Assembly: GCA_963837445.1 (NCBI GenBank)
Contig: CAWINK010000002.1
Span: 186,001 to 250,000, forward strand
Direction: 5' to 3'
Origin: JACVRW01 sp963837445
GTDB lineage: Bacteria; Actinomycetota; Thermoleophilia; Solirubrobacterales; Thermoleophilaceae
DNA length: 64,000 nucleotides
Shown: positions 17,286 through 26,985 of the stretch, piece after piece
How the letters are laid out: the number at the start of each line of letters is the position of its first letter
How positions within the stretch are numbered: the first letter of the stretch is position 1
Program-made: the position numbers and the translations under genes
Notes under the pieces: model-generated
Seen by the model: only the letters and a program-made list of their open reading frames with translations
Told to the model about the DNA's origin: nothing
The model's database searches: none

Positions 17286-18557
17286 ATGGCCACGACCGCA
17301 CAGCCGGTAGCCGAGGTCTGCGCGCAGGCGAAGCGAGCGGCGCGCGAGCTCGCCCTGCTCGACACCGCCACGAAGAACGTGGCGCTCAGGGCAATGGCCG
17401 ACGCGATCGAGCAGCGCGCGCACGAGATCCTCGAGGCGAACGGGCGCGACATGGAGGCGGGCGACGAAGCCGGCCTGCACTCGGGGCTGCTCGACCGGCT
17501 GATGCTCAACGAGGAGCGGCTGGCGGGCATCGCGGGGGACGTGCGCGCGATCGCGGCGCTGCCCGATCCCGTGGGCTCGACCATCGAGGGCCACCGGCTC
17601 GAGAACGGCCTCGACGTCCGGCGCGTGCGGGTGCCGCTCGGCGTGGTGGCGGTTGTGTACGAGGCGCGGCCGAACGTGACGGTCGACTGCTCGGCCCTCT
17701 GCCTGAAGTCCGGGAACGCGATCGTGCTGCGCGGGTCGTCCACCGCGGCGCACTCGAACGCGGTGCTCGCCCAGGTCGCGGCTGGCGCGGTCCAATGGGC
17801 CGGCATCCCCGACGGCGCGATCTCCATCGTGAGTGGTGGCGACCGTGACGAGCTGCGCCAGCTCGCGACCCAGGACGGCGTGGTGGACCTGATCATTCCG
17901 CGCGGGGGAGAGGGGCTCAAGAATGCGCTGAAGGAGCACGCCACGGTTCCGGTTCTGTACGCGTCGGCAGGTGTGTGCCACGTGCTCGTGGACGCCTCGG
18001 CCGACCTCGACGACGCCGTGGCGATCGCGGTGAACGCAAAGGTGCAGAAGCCCTCGGTCTGCAACGCGATCGAGACGCTCCTGGTGCACTCCGACGCCGC
18101 CCCGGGGTTCCTGCCCCGTGCGCTCAAGGAGCTGCGCGAGTCGGGTGTGGAGCTGCGCGTGGACAGTCGCACGCGGGCGCTTGCGGGCAGCATCGGCGGC
18201 TCGCTCGCGGAGGCCACCGAGGAGGACTGGTCGACCGAGTACCACGCGCTGATCCTGTCCGTGAAGGTGATCGACACCCTCGAGGAGGGCATCGAGCACA
18301 TCAACCGCTACGGAACCGGCCACTCCGAGGCCATCGTCACCGGCTCGGCCGGCTCGGCCCAGGCGTTCAGCTCGGGCGTGGACGCGGCGGCCGTGTACGT
18401 GAACGCCTCCACCCGCTTCACGGACGGGGCCGTGTTCGGGATGGGGGCCGAGATCGGCAACTCGACTCAGAAGCTGCACGCGCGCGGGCCGATCGGGCTG
18501 CGCGAGCTCACGACCTACAAGTTCGTGATCGAAGGCTCCGGCCAGGTTCGCGAGTAG
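17286..18557 (+). CDS. proA: Gamma-glutamyl phosphate reductase
   Basis: 423 residues; reduces gamma-glutamyl phosphate with NADPH to glutamate semialdehyde, the second step of proline synthesis. Motifs are VPLGVVAVVYEARPNVTVDC, LRGSSTAAHSN, the active-site Cys in QKPSVCNAIETLLVH (near residue 259) and GTGHSEAIVT. The ATG at 17286 is favoured over an upstream GTG at 17256 by the -10 element and by homology (ATTAQPVAEVC is the usual start). nadD follows 5 nt after the stop. Confidence 0.96.
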   Translation: MATTAQPVAEVCAQAKRAARELALLDTATKNVALRAMADAIEQRAHEILEANGRDMEAGDEAGLHSGLLDRLMLNEERLAGIAGDVRAIAALPDPVGSTIEGHRLENGLDVRRVRVPLGVVAVVYEARPNVTVDCSALCLKSGNAIVLRGSSTAAHSNAVLAQVAAGAVQWAGIPDGAISIVSGGDRDELRQLATQDGVVDLIIPRGGEGLKNALKEHATVPVLYASAGVCHVLVDASADLDDAVAIAVNAKVQKPSVCNAIETLLVHSDAAPGFLPRALKELRESGVELRVDSRTRALAGSIGGSLAEATEEDWSTEYHALILSVKVIDTLEEGIEHINRYGTGHSEAIVTGSAGSAQAFSSGVDAAAVYVNASTRFTDGAVFGMGAEIGNSTQKLHARGPIGLRELTTYKFVIEGSGQVRE

Positions 18558-18562
18558 CCGGT

Positions 18563-19189
18563 TTGCGCCTAGGCATCCTGGGAGGAGCATTCAACCCGCC
18601 GCACCTCGGCCATCTGGTTTGTGCGCAGGAGGCGTTGGTGCAGCTCGAGCTGGAGAAGGTCGTGTTCGTGCCCGTCGGCGAGGCACCGCACCGCGAGCTG
18701 GAGGACGATCCCGGGCCGGAGGCGCGGCTCGAGATGGTCGAGCTGGCGATAGCCGGCGACGACCGCTTCACGACCTCGCGGATCGAGATCGAGCGCGAGG
18801 GGCCGTCGTACACCTCGGACACGCTGGAGCAGCTGCTCGAGCAGGCACCGGACGACGAGCTGTTCCTGATCCTGGGCGGGGACCAGGCGGCGGCGCTGCC
18901 CACCTGGCACGAGCCCGAGAAGGTGCTCGAGCGGGCGAGCGTGGCCGTGTTCGAGCGGATGAGCTGGGGCCGCAACGCGATCGTGATCAAGATCGGCCGC
19001 ATGCGGGGCGTGGAGCGCGTGCGCTACCTCGACATGCCGCTGATCCAGGTCTCCTCGTCGGCGATCCGCCGCCGCGTGAGTGAGGGCGTGCCGATCCGGT
19101 TCCTGGTTCCCGACACGGTGGTCGACTACATCGCGACGAACAAGCTGTACGGCGGAAAGGGAAGCCGCAAGGAGGCGCTGGCCAAATGA
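18563..19189 (+). CDS. nadD: Nicotinate-nucleotide adenylyltransferase
   Basis: 208 residues from TTG 18563: RLGILGGAFNPPHLGHLVCA holds the nucleotidyltransferase GxFxPxHxGH signature and the C-terminal ISSTxxR-equivalent is VSSSAIRRRVSEG. It adenylates nicotinate mononucleotide in NAD synthesis. The nadD-rsfS order, with the start codon of rsfS overlapping the nadD stop, is widely conserved. Confidence 0.94.
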   Translation: MRLGILGGAFNPPHLGHLVCAQEALVQLELEKVVFVPVGEAPHRELEDDPGPEARLEMVELAIAGDDRFTTSRIEIEREGPSYTSDTLEQLLEQAPDDELFLILGGDQAAALPTWHEPEKVLERASVAVFERMSWGRNAIVIKIGRMRGVERVRYLDMPLIQVSSSAIRRRVSEGVPIRFLVPDTVVDYIATNKLYGGKGSRKEALAK

Positions 19190-19557
19190 GCGCGGCGGAC
19201 CTGACCCAGGACTCCGTGGCGCTGGCGGAGCGGATCGCGGCGATCGCCTCCGACAAGAAGGCGATCGACATCCGCGTGATCGACCTGCGCGGGATCGTCT
19301 CCTACACAGACTTCTTCGTGATCGCCTCCGGAAACACGGAGCGCCAGGCAAAGGCGATCCACGACGGGATCTACGAGGAGCTGAAGCACGACGGCGACAA
19401 GCGCCTGCTCCCGCGCCGCACCGAGGGCGACCGCGAGGCCCGCTGGATCCTGCTCGACTACTGGGACGTGGTCGTCCACATCTTCACGCCGGAAGCCCGC
19501 GAGTACTACCGCCTCGAGAACCTCTGGGGCGAAGCACCAGCGCGCTCAGTCGGCTGA
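19186..19557 (+). CDS. rsfS: Ribosomal silencing factor RsfS
   Basis: 123 residues; binds bL14 and blocks 30S-50S joining in starvation. Family motifs: KAIDIRVIDLRGIVSYTDFF, IASGNTERQAKAIHDGI, then DREARWILLDYWDVVVHIFT and EAREYYRLENLWGEA. ATG overlaps the nadD stop (ATGA). In related genomes leuS is commonly near; here the accessory block 19.6-32.3 kb intervenes. Confidence 0.95.
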   Translation: MSAADLTQDSVALAERIAAIASDKKAIDIRVIDLRGIVSYTDFFVIASGNTERQAKAIHDGIYEELKHDGDKRLLPRRTEGDREARWILLDYWDVVVHIFTPEAREYYRLENLWGEAPARSVG

Positions 19558-19580
19558 CCTCCTTCTGTCCGGTCGTCGTG

Positions 19581-19594
19581 CGAACATACGTTCG
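19581..19594 (+). promoter_or_regulatory. LexA-type SOS box at the endonuclease start
   Basis: CGAACATACGTTCG is a perfect match to the Gram-positive LexA operator CGAAC-RNRY-GTTCG. Its last G is the first base of the GTG start codon, so bound LexA would block transcription or initiation. This implies DNA-damage induction of the following gene. Confidence 0.7.
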
Positions 19595-20253
19595 TGCTGT
19601 CGACGAACCACAAGGGTGGAATCGCCGAGACCGCGATAGCCGCAGCCGCAACCGCACTCGACGTCCCTGTCTTGCGCCCCATCGTCGAGCACGCCCGCTA
19701 CGACCTGGCGTTCGAGATCGGTAAGGACATCCTGCGTGTCCAGTGCAAGTGGGGTGGGCTCGACCGCGACGGGGCGATCGTGAAGGTTTCCCTCCAGTCC
19801 AACTACCTCACCCCGGCGGGCTACGTGCGGAATTCCTACGCGCCCGAGGAGATCGACCTCGTCGCGGTGTACTGCGGAGACTTGGACCGGTGCTACCTTC
19901 TTCCGAGTTCGTTGGCCTGCGGGCGGACATCGGTCTTTCTCAGGCTTACGCCGCCTAAGAACGGCCAGCGTGCTTGCATTAACCTTGCTTCTGATTTCGA
20001 GTTCGATGGGGCTATAGCTCAGCTGGAAGAGCGCTGGCGTGGCACGCCAGAGGCCGCCGGTTCGAGTCCGGCTAGCTCCACCTCCTCATCCGACCCGCCG
20101 GAGGTCCTCCATGTCGGCTGTCACGAGTTCCGCAACCACTTCGGGTACTACCTCGAACGCGCCGCCGACGGCCACGAGATCCTCATCAGCCGACGCGGCC
20201 GGCCCTACGCCCGCATGATTCCCGTCGCTCCACGGCTGCTAGCCGCTGTATAA
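19594..20253 (+). CDS. PD-(D/E)XK (I-Ssp6803I-like) endonuclease, open frame continuing through tRNA-Ala into a Phd-like segment
   Basis: A 219-codon frame from GTG 19594. Residues 1-135 match the group-I-intron-associated PDDEXK endonucleases: MLSTNHKGGIAETAIAAAAT, the catalytic Asp in HARYDLAFEIGKD, the QxK-type strand LRVQCKWGG, and late EEIDLVAVYCGDLDRCYLLP with INLASDFEFDGAIAQL. Residues 139-163 are encoded by the complete tRNA-Ala gene. Residues after about 170 (HEFRNHFGYYLERAADGHEI, LISRRGRPYARMIP) resemble Phd/YefM antitoxins and have no ATG, GTG or TTG of their own after the tRNA. Whether the full fusion is made, or RNase P cuts it at the tRNA, is unknown. A LexA box overlies the start. 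Confidence 0.75.
   Translation: MLSTNHKGGIAETAIAAAATALDVPVLRPIVEHARYDLAFEIGKDILRVQCKWGGLDRDGAIVKVSLQSNYLTPAGYVRNSYAPEEIDLVAVYCGDLDRCYLLPSSLACGRTSVFLRLTPPKNGQRACINLASDFEFDGAIAQLEERWRGTPEAAGSSPASSTSSSDPPEVLHVGCHEFRNHFGYYLERAADGHEILISRRGRPYARMIPVAPRLLAAV
20008..20080 (+). tRNA. tRNA-Ala (anticodon GGC)
   Basis: A complete 73-nt cloverleaf: acceptor GGGGCTA/TAGCTCC, D stem GCTC/GAGC, anticodon stem CTGGC/GCCAG with loop GTGGCAC (anticodon GGC), and T arm GCCGG-TTCGAGT-CCGGC. The acceptor contains the G3:U70 pair that is the alanine identity element. No CCA is encoded. The gene is uninterrupted and lies wholly inside the endonuclease frame. Confidence 0.95.
20104..20253 (+). other. Phd/YefM antitoxin-like segment without its own start codon
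   Basis: The 50 codons after tRNA-Ala encode VLHVGCHEFRNHFGYYLERA and a following strand ILISRRGRPYARMIP, the N-terminal DNA-binding half of Phd/YefM antitoxins. No toxin gene follows. No ATG, GTG or TTG occurs in frame between the tRNA and this segment, so it can only be translated as part of the upstream frame, or it is a relic. Confidence 0.5.
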
Positions 20254-20314
20254 CCCGACCCAAGCGGACGAACGTCCAGTCAAGTGGGGCGCCGTCTGGC
20301 CCGACAAGTGACGT

Positions 20315-22193
20315 GTGCGGGTGCGCGCTACACGTGGGCTGCTGCTGCTGTCGCTCGTCGCGGCGTGCTCTGCCACGGCCGTTTCGGCGGCGAGCGCCCA
20401 CAATCCGAGCGTCACCGAGTTTCAGACCGGCCTCACCGCGAACAACGGCACCTGGGACCTGGTCTCGGGCGGCGACGGCAAAATGTGGTTCACCGAGGAC
20501 AGCCTCAGCGCGTTCGGACCGCTGAGCCCCGGCGACGGGTTCATCAGCGAGTTCACCGGCCTCCTCACCGTCGCGGGCAACCCGAAGGGCATCACGAAGG
20601 GACCCGACGGGAACCTCTGGATCGCCGAGTCGGGCGGCGACGGCGCCATCGCGCGGGTCACCCCGGCCGGCGCCGTGACCGAGTTCAACACCGGGCTCAC
20701 GCCGAGCGATCCCGTGGGACATCACCGCCGGACCGGACGGGAACCTCTGGTTCGTCAGCCAGTCGCCGGCCTTCATCGGCCGCATCACGCCCGACGGAAC
20801 GATCACCGAGTTCAGCGCGGGTCTCACGCCCAACAGCCAGCCGAGCGCCATCGCCGCCGGACCCGACGGGAACCTCTGGTTCACCGAGTCCGCCGCTCCG
20901 GGCCGCATCGGCCGCATCACACCGGCCGGCGTGATCACCGAGAACAGCATCGGCCTCACGCCGAACATGGCCCCCACCGACATCGTTGCGGGTCCCGACG
21001 GCAACCTCTGGTTCACGCTGAACGGCGATCCGGGCGCGATCGGCCGGATCACGCCGGAGGGCGTCTTCACCGAGTTCACCGACGGCCTCACCGCCAACTC
21101 GCGCCCGACCGGGCATCGCCGAGGGCACCGACGGCGCGCTCTGGTTCACCGAGGCCGCCAGCCCCGGCCGCATCGGCCGCATCACCACGCGCGGCGACAT
21201 CAGCGAGTACAGCGAGGGGCTCACTGCGGATCGCTCGCCCTGGTTCATCACGCCGGGCCCCGACGGGAACATGTGGTTCACCGAGAACGCCAACCCGGGG
21301 GTGCTCGCGCGCATCAGCCTGCCGCCGTTGGTCAGGAGCCGCGACGTTCAGTACCTGAGCGACAACTCGGCCCAGCTCCCCGCCAAGATCCGGCCGAACG
21401 CGCAGGCCACCGAGTTCCACTTCGAGTACGGGCGCAACGAGAACAGGACGAAGAAGAGCGCGTACGCGTCAGCGGGCGCCGGCTGGGATCACGTCGAGGT
21501 CGATGACCCGCGTGGCCAATCTGCAGCCGTCGACGACCTACCACTACCGCGTCGTTGCGACGAACGACTCCGGCACCAGCACCGGCCCCAGCCGCGAGTT
21601 CACCACCGAACCCCTTGACGCCGACCCCGAGTTCGCTCGGAAGGTCGTGGCGGACCCCACGGGCCGCGTGCGCTTCAAGCTCCCCGGCGGGCGCTGGCGG
21701 CCGCTGCCCGACCTGGGGCGCCGAGCTGCCCGTCGGCGTGGCCTTCGACACGCGCCGCGGAAGCATCAAGCTCACGAGCATCGGCCGCCGCGCCAAGATC
21801 CAGACCGGCAACTTCTGGGGCGGCGTGGTCAAGGTCCGCCAGCCGCGCAGCGGGCTCGGTCGCGTGGATCTCTACCTTCGCGGCGGCAGCTTCTCCCGCT
21901 GCGGCCGTTCCGCGCGCGCAGGGGCCGTGGCCGGCGCCTCGGCAGTGCGCCGCGTTCGCCGCCTCTGGGGCCGCGACAACGGCGGGCGCTTCCGCACCCA
22001 CGGCCGGCACAGCCACGCCACCGTGCGCGGCACCCGCTGGCTCACCGAGGATCGCTGCTCGGGCACCTTCACGCGCGTCACGAACGGCGCGGTCGTGGTC
22101 CGTGACCTGACGCGACGACGCAGGGTCGTCGTGCGCGCCGGCCACTCATACCTCGCGCCGAGAGGCCCGCACTCAGTGCGCAGGCGCCGCTAG
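20315..22193 (+). pseudogene. Secreted seven-bladed streptogramin-lyase-like propeller protein (copy 1), frameshifted
   Basis: A signal peptide (GLLLLSLVAACSATAVSAAS) precedes seven repeats of about 42 residues, each with the blade motif GPDGNLWFTE or a variant. These are Vgb/NHL-type blades as in virginiamycin B lyase. A fibronectin-like stretch follows (TTYHYRVVATNDSGTSTGP), then a basic C-terminal domain with LWGRDNGGRFRTHGRHSHAT and VRGTRWLTEDRCSGTFTRV. The reading passes through at least four frame changes (near 20715, 21112, 21495 and 21720), after which everything is coherent to the stop at 22193. Lyase activity is not implied, since many secreted proteins share these blades. A paralogue lies at 30413-32320. 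Confidence 0.7.
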
Positions 22194-22204
22194 GAAAAAC
22201 CGCC

Positions 22205-23984
22205 GTGTCGGCCGCCCCCGAGACAGTCAGCGGATCTCGTCGCCTCCTCGCCCTGGGCGTGGTCGCGCTCGCAGCCTTCGGCATCGCGCTCGCGGCGCGC
22301 GAGTCCGGCGCCCTCGCACCGCTGGAGCGCGAGGCCCTCAAGGCGCGCTTCGACGTGCGCGGCGCCGAGCCCGTCAAGGGCATGCTCGTGGTCGGAATCG
22401 ACGCCAAGAGCTTCGGCGAGCTTCAACAGAGGTGGCCGTTCCCGCGCTCCCTCCACGGCCAAGTCGTGCGCCGGCTTCACGCCGCGGGCGCGCGCGAGAT
22501 CGTCTACGACGTCCAGTTCACCGAGCAGACCCAGCCGCGCCAGGATCTCGCCCTCTTCGACGCGATCGACGAGGCTGGCGGCGCCGTACTTGCCACAAGC
22601 GAGAGCAGGCCGGACGGCAGCACGAACGTCCTGGGTGGCGACGACAACCTGCGCAGCATCGGTGCACGCGCCGCCGCGTCCGACCTCCGCAACGACACGA
22701 GCGGCGCGATCGCCAGCTTCCCGCGTGCGGCGGGCAAGCTCGACAGCCTCGCCGTGGTCACCACGGAGCGGCTCCAGGGTCATCCGCCGGATTCGGCCGG
22801 CTTCCGCGACGGCAAGGCGTGGATCGATTTCCGCGGCCCGCCCGGAACGATCCCGACGGTCTCGTTCGCGGACGTCGTCAACGAGCGCGTCCCGGCAGAC
22901 ATGATCCGCGACAACATCGTGGTCGTGGGCGCCACGGCGCCGACTCTGCGCGACGTGCACTCCACGCCGGTGGGCGGTGAGGAGCTGATGCCGGGCGCCG
23001 AGGTTCAGGCGAATGCGATCTGGACCGCGCTGCACGGCCTGCCGCTGCGCTCGGCGCCCGTGGGAGTGGACCTCCTGCTGCTCGCCCTGATGGCGATGCT
23101 CGCCCCGCTCACGCGCTGGCGCCTCCCGCTGGGCGCCGTGGGCGCCGTGACGGTCGTGGCCGGTGCCGCGTTCCTCGCCGGCTGCCCAGTTCCTGTTCGA
23201 GAGCGGCAGCATCGTTGACGTGGCCGCCCCGCTCGTGGCGCTCCTGACAGGCGCGTTCGGGGCGATCGCCTGGAGCGAGCTCGCGGAGCGCCGGGTTCGC
23301 CATCGCGTCAGTCGCGACAACGAGCTGCTCGAGCAGCGCGTGCGCGAGCGCACCGCCGACCTTGCCGAGGCGGAGCGCGAGATCGCCCACCGGCTCGGCG
23401 TGGCCGTGGAATGGCGCGACGCCGAGACCGGCGTGCACATCGAGCGCATGGGCCGGCTGTGCGAGCGACTTGCGCGCGAGGTCGGCATGAATGTCGTCGA
23501 GGCGGATCTGCTGCGGCACGCCAGCGCGCTGCACGATGTCGGCAAGGTGGGCATCAGCGACGACATCCTGCTGAAGCCCGGCAAGCTCGATCCCGCCGAG
23601 TGGGCGACCATGAAGACGCACACGACCATCGGCGCGAGCATCCTGTCCGGCTCGCGCTCGGAGCTGGTCAAGCTCGCCGAGGGGATCGCGCTGAGCCACC
23701 ACGAGCGCTGGGACGGCAGCGGCTACCCGCAGGGCCTCCAGGGCGAGCAGATCCCTCTCGCCGCACGCATCTGCGCGGTCTGCGACGTCTTCGACGCACT
23801 GCTCTCGCCGCGTCCCTACAAGGACGCCTGGCCGCTCGGCGACGTGATCAAGGAGCTCGCGAGCCTGCGCGGCACGCACCTGGATCCCGCGCTGGTCGAC
23901 GTGTTCCTACCGCTCGCCGCGGATCTCCACGCCGAGTGCTTCGGCGAGGACGAGGCCGCGCCACGCGGCGCGGCCGCCGCCTAG
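22205..23984 (+). CDS. CHASE2 sensor-HD-GYP cyclic-di-GMP phosphodiesterase, one frameshift
   Basis: One N-terminal membrane helix precedes an extracellular CHASE2 domain (about residues 40-270: MLVVGIDAKSFGELQQRWPF, ARAIVYDVQF-like strand, AWIDFRGPPGTIPTVSFADV). Three membrane helices and a coiled linker (ELLEQRVRERTADLAEAERE) follow, then an HD-GYP domain. The HD metal site is HASALHDVGKVGI and the GYP motif HHERWDGSGYPQG, both intact, so c-di-GMP hydrolysis is likely. The frame breaks once near 23190, between the second and third C-terminal helices; both halves are otherwise intact. Starts 12 nt after the propeller gene. The stop overlaps that of the convergent peptidase gene. Confidence 0.8.
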
Positions 23985-26971
23985 TCCCCGACGTTGAACT
24001 GAATCGTGTTGGACTCCGACGCGGCGTGGTCGGCGTCGCCGTCGTAGAAGGCCTTCGCGGTCCAGCCGGTCGGGGCGTGGTACTGGAAGTCCACATCGTC
24101 ATGCCACTCGCCGTTGGCATCGATCGTCACCGTGTGCTCGATCACGCCGTTCGGGTTCTGCGGATCATCAGGCGTATAGACCACGCGGATGCTGGCGCCC
24201 GACAAGCGTTGGCGTGAGCTTGCCATCGAACGGGTTCGATTCGTTCGATTGAGCGGGCTGATAGGTCGGCTGGGTGAACGTCAGCGACGTCTGCTCCCGC
24301 GGCGACTGGTTCTCCACCGGCTCGGATTCCGGGAACGCACCGTCCTGCTGGAGCGACAGCGACAGGTTGCGCGGGCGGCACGTTCACGTCCGGCACGATG
24401 TTCACGGTGCCGTCGCCGCCCACGATCCCGCGCCCGACGGCCTCGGCCCCGCGGAACACGGTGATGAGTGAGCCGATCGCGAGCGGCTCGCCCGCGAACT
24501 CGAAGCGGATGTAGAAGGGCGGGTCGCCGGGCTCCGGGAACGGCTTGATCTCGCGGTAGTCGCGGATCACTCCCTTGAAGCGGCTGGGGTCGAAGCGCAC
24601 CGGCGGGTTCGCCCACATCTGCATCGTCGGGTCGCCGAGCAGGTGGTAGAGGTAGTGCTCGACGTAGGTGTCGCCCGCGCCGTGCCACTCGAAGCCCTCC
24701 TGCGTGGCCATGTACTGCTTGCCGCGGATCAGGACGTCGCCGAGGCGGCGCGTCTCGGGGCCGCCGTAGTCCGCCACCGCGCTCGGGAACAGCGCGTCGA
24801 AGAATCCGAGTGCCATGTGGTTGTTCGGGAAGCTCGGGGACACCCGCGTGTCGCCGAAGCCGGCGATCGCGCCGCCGTCCGGCCGCAGCACCTGGAGCTC
24901 CACGAAGCTCGGGTGCGCGGGGTCGTCGAACGCCGCGCTCGAGCAGTTGATCCCGAACACCACCGGCTGCTGCGTGCCGTTCGTGAAGAGGGGCACGTGC
25001 CCGCTGTGGAGCGTGGGCTCCGCCAACCCGTCGGGCCAGCCGTGGTCGCGGTGCAGGATCACGAAGCGGCCCGTCGTTGTAGGTGTTGAAGAAGTCGGTG
25101 GTGTTCGCGTCCCAGTCGAACGCCGGCCGCCGCAGGTGGTCCGGGATCGGCGTCCCGTTCCAGTAGTTCAGCGGGATGACGTCCTCGTCGTCCGTCGTGT
25201 AGAGGCGGTCGACCGTGTAGCCGTCGGCGGCGATGGCGTTGCGGATCCGCTCGGCCGTGATCGTGAACCCGCGCGTATCGGTGTTGGCCGGGTAGTTGAT
25301 CTCCCAGTGGCCGGTGACAGGCGGGTTGTTGCCGTCGCAGTTCGGCGTGCCACTGGCGCCCTCGTTGAGCACGCAGATCAGCGGCGGCTGGAAGTACGAC
25401 GTGACCGCCGCGTGGTCGAAGAAGTCGTCGCCGGGTGGAGCCGGACTGGACGTGATGTAGGTCTGCAGCTTCGTGACGAGCGCGTTCGCGGCGTCCAGGT
25501 CTCGGGGCGGGGAGTCGCCCGAGCTGGACGTCGGCGAACAGGTCCGTGCCGATCCCGTTCGTCGAGTAGTCGAGGTCGGATGCGATGTTGCAGTCCACCG
25601 GGTTGCCGCCGGGCGAGCACGGCACGAGGAACGTGGGCACGTGTGCCGTGTTGCCGAACAGGATCACGTACGACGGCCGGATGAGGCACGCGCCGTTGAG
25701 GCGGCTGCGGATGTAGCGTCTGGATCTGCGTGGGCGTGGTCCCGATCTGACCCGGCCCTGCGCCCACCTCGACCACGCGGGTGACGTAGCCCTGCGCGGT
25801 GCGCTGGGCCTGAAGAGTGTTCGCCGCCGGCCGCAGCTCGGCCGACGTGACGATCAGGAGCTCCTCGCCGCAGAAGGTCGGGCGGACGATGTCCAGCCTG
25901 TCCCGCACGGTTCGGAAGTTCGCGAGCGTCGCGTAGTCGTCGATGAACGCGTTGTTCCAGGGGCTCAGCAGGTCCGAGCTGGCCGAACGTGCCCTTGTTG
26001 TCGCCGCCGAAGTTGACCGTCACGTCGATGGACGTGAACACCTTCAGCTTGTTCGCTGTTCGGGCTGGTACTGGCCGCCGGCCGCGCTGACCGCCCCGGT
26101 CGCGATGTCACGCATCGCGCCCAGCGCACCGCCGTCCACCGGTGAGGACGGGAACTTCGCGCTTCGAGTCGTAGGCCCTGCGGTTGATCTCGAACGGCGG
26201 CTCGAGGAACGTGTCGATCGGCGGCTTCGAGCGTCGGCGGCCGCTGGTCCACGGGCTGCTCCTGGAGCGGATACAGCTCGACGCCCGGGATCGTGTAGCT
26301 CTTGACGTTGCTCACGTCGATGTCGACGTTCGCGCCCTCCGGGATGGCGAAGAAGGTGCTCTTCATCGGGCAGGCCGGGCTTGCCGACGTCGCCGGAGAC
26401 GTCCATGCCCTCCATGGCCATCTCGAGGAAGTCCCTGCCGCCCACCTGATGTGAGACGAACTGCGGCGGCGGCATCTGGATCCGCATCCTGAGCCGCTTC
26501 TCGCTGCTGGAGAGGACGTTGGCCTTCGCCTCGGTCACCGGGTTGCGCCTGCCGCCGCAGCGCCTCGCCTTCGGGCTCTGGAGCAGCGCCGCGTTCAGCG
26601 TCACCACGCGAGCCGCTGAGGACGCCACGCGGCGAGCCCGCGGTGGGCCTGCGAACGCGGGTGCGCTTCCTGCGCACCTGCACGCGCTTCAGCTGCCGGT
26701 TGAACCTCCGCAGCGTCCTGATCGACGCGCACGGCCGCCTGCGCGCCTGCCTGCGGGCCTTCTTGGCGGTCCGCAGCAGCGCCGCTCGGTTGCGCTTGCT
26801 GACCGCGCTCTTGGGTGTCTTGCGTGGTGTCGCGGATCAGGAGGCTGAATCCGCGGGTCACCTGCTTGTTCGCCGACGGCGCCTTCTTGGCCGCCGCCGG
26901 GGTTGCCCCGCCGAGTGGAACGAGCAGGAGCAGCGACGCGGCCCCGTCAGGATGATCCGTCGCATGCTCAT
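23981..26971 (-). pseudogene. Secreted gingipain-like C25 cysteine peptidase, heavily frameshifted
   Basis: Reading the minus strand across frames gives one protein of about 990 residues. It has a signal peptide (MSMRRIILTG, then AASLLLLVPLGGATPAAA), a basic propeptide and a peptidase C25 domain: EELLIVTSAELRPAANTL, MILFGNTAHVPTFLVP, LDYSTNGIGTDLFADVQLGR, the catalytic His in VILHRDHGWPDG and the catalytic Cys in VVFGINCSSAAFDD. Ig-like C-terminal domains follow, ending FYDGDADHAASESNTIQFNV at stop 23981-23983. At least nine frame changes are needed, the first inside the GGGG of the signal peptide. C25 peptidases are best known from Porphyromonas gingipains and type IX secretion systems. No export partner is visible here. 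Confidence 0.65.
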
Positions 26972-26985
26972 GCTCAGGCTCTTCG

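Noticed and set aside
20008..20080. tRNA-Ala as the attachment site of an integrated element
   Set aside because: No duplicate of the tRNA 3' end is seen elsewhere in the window and there is no integrase gene; the idea remains only a possible island edge.
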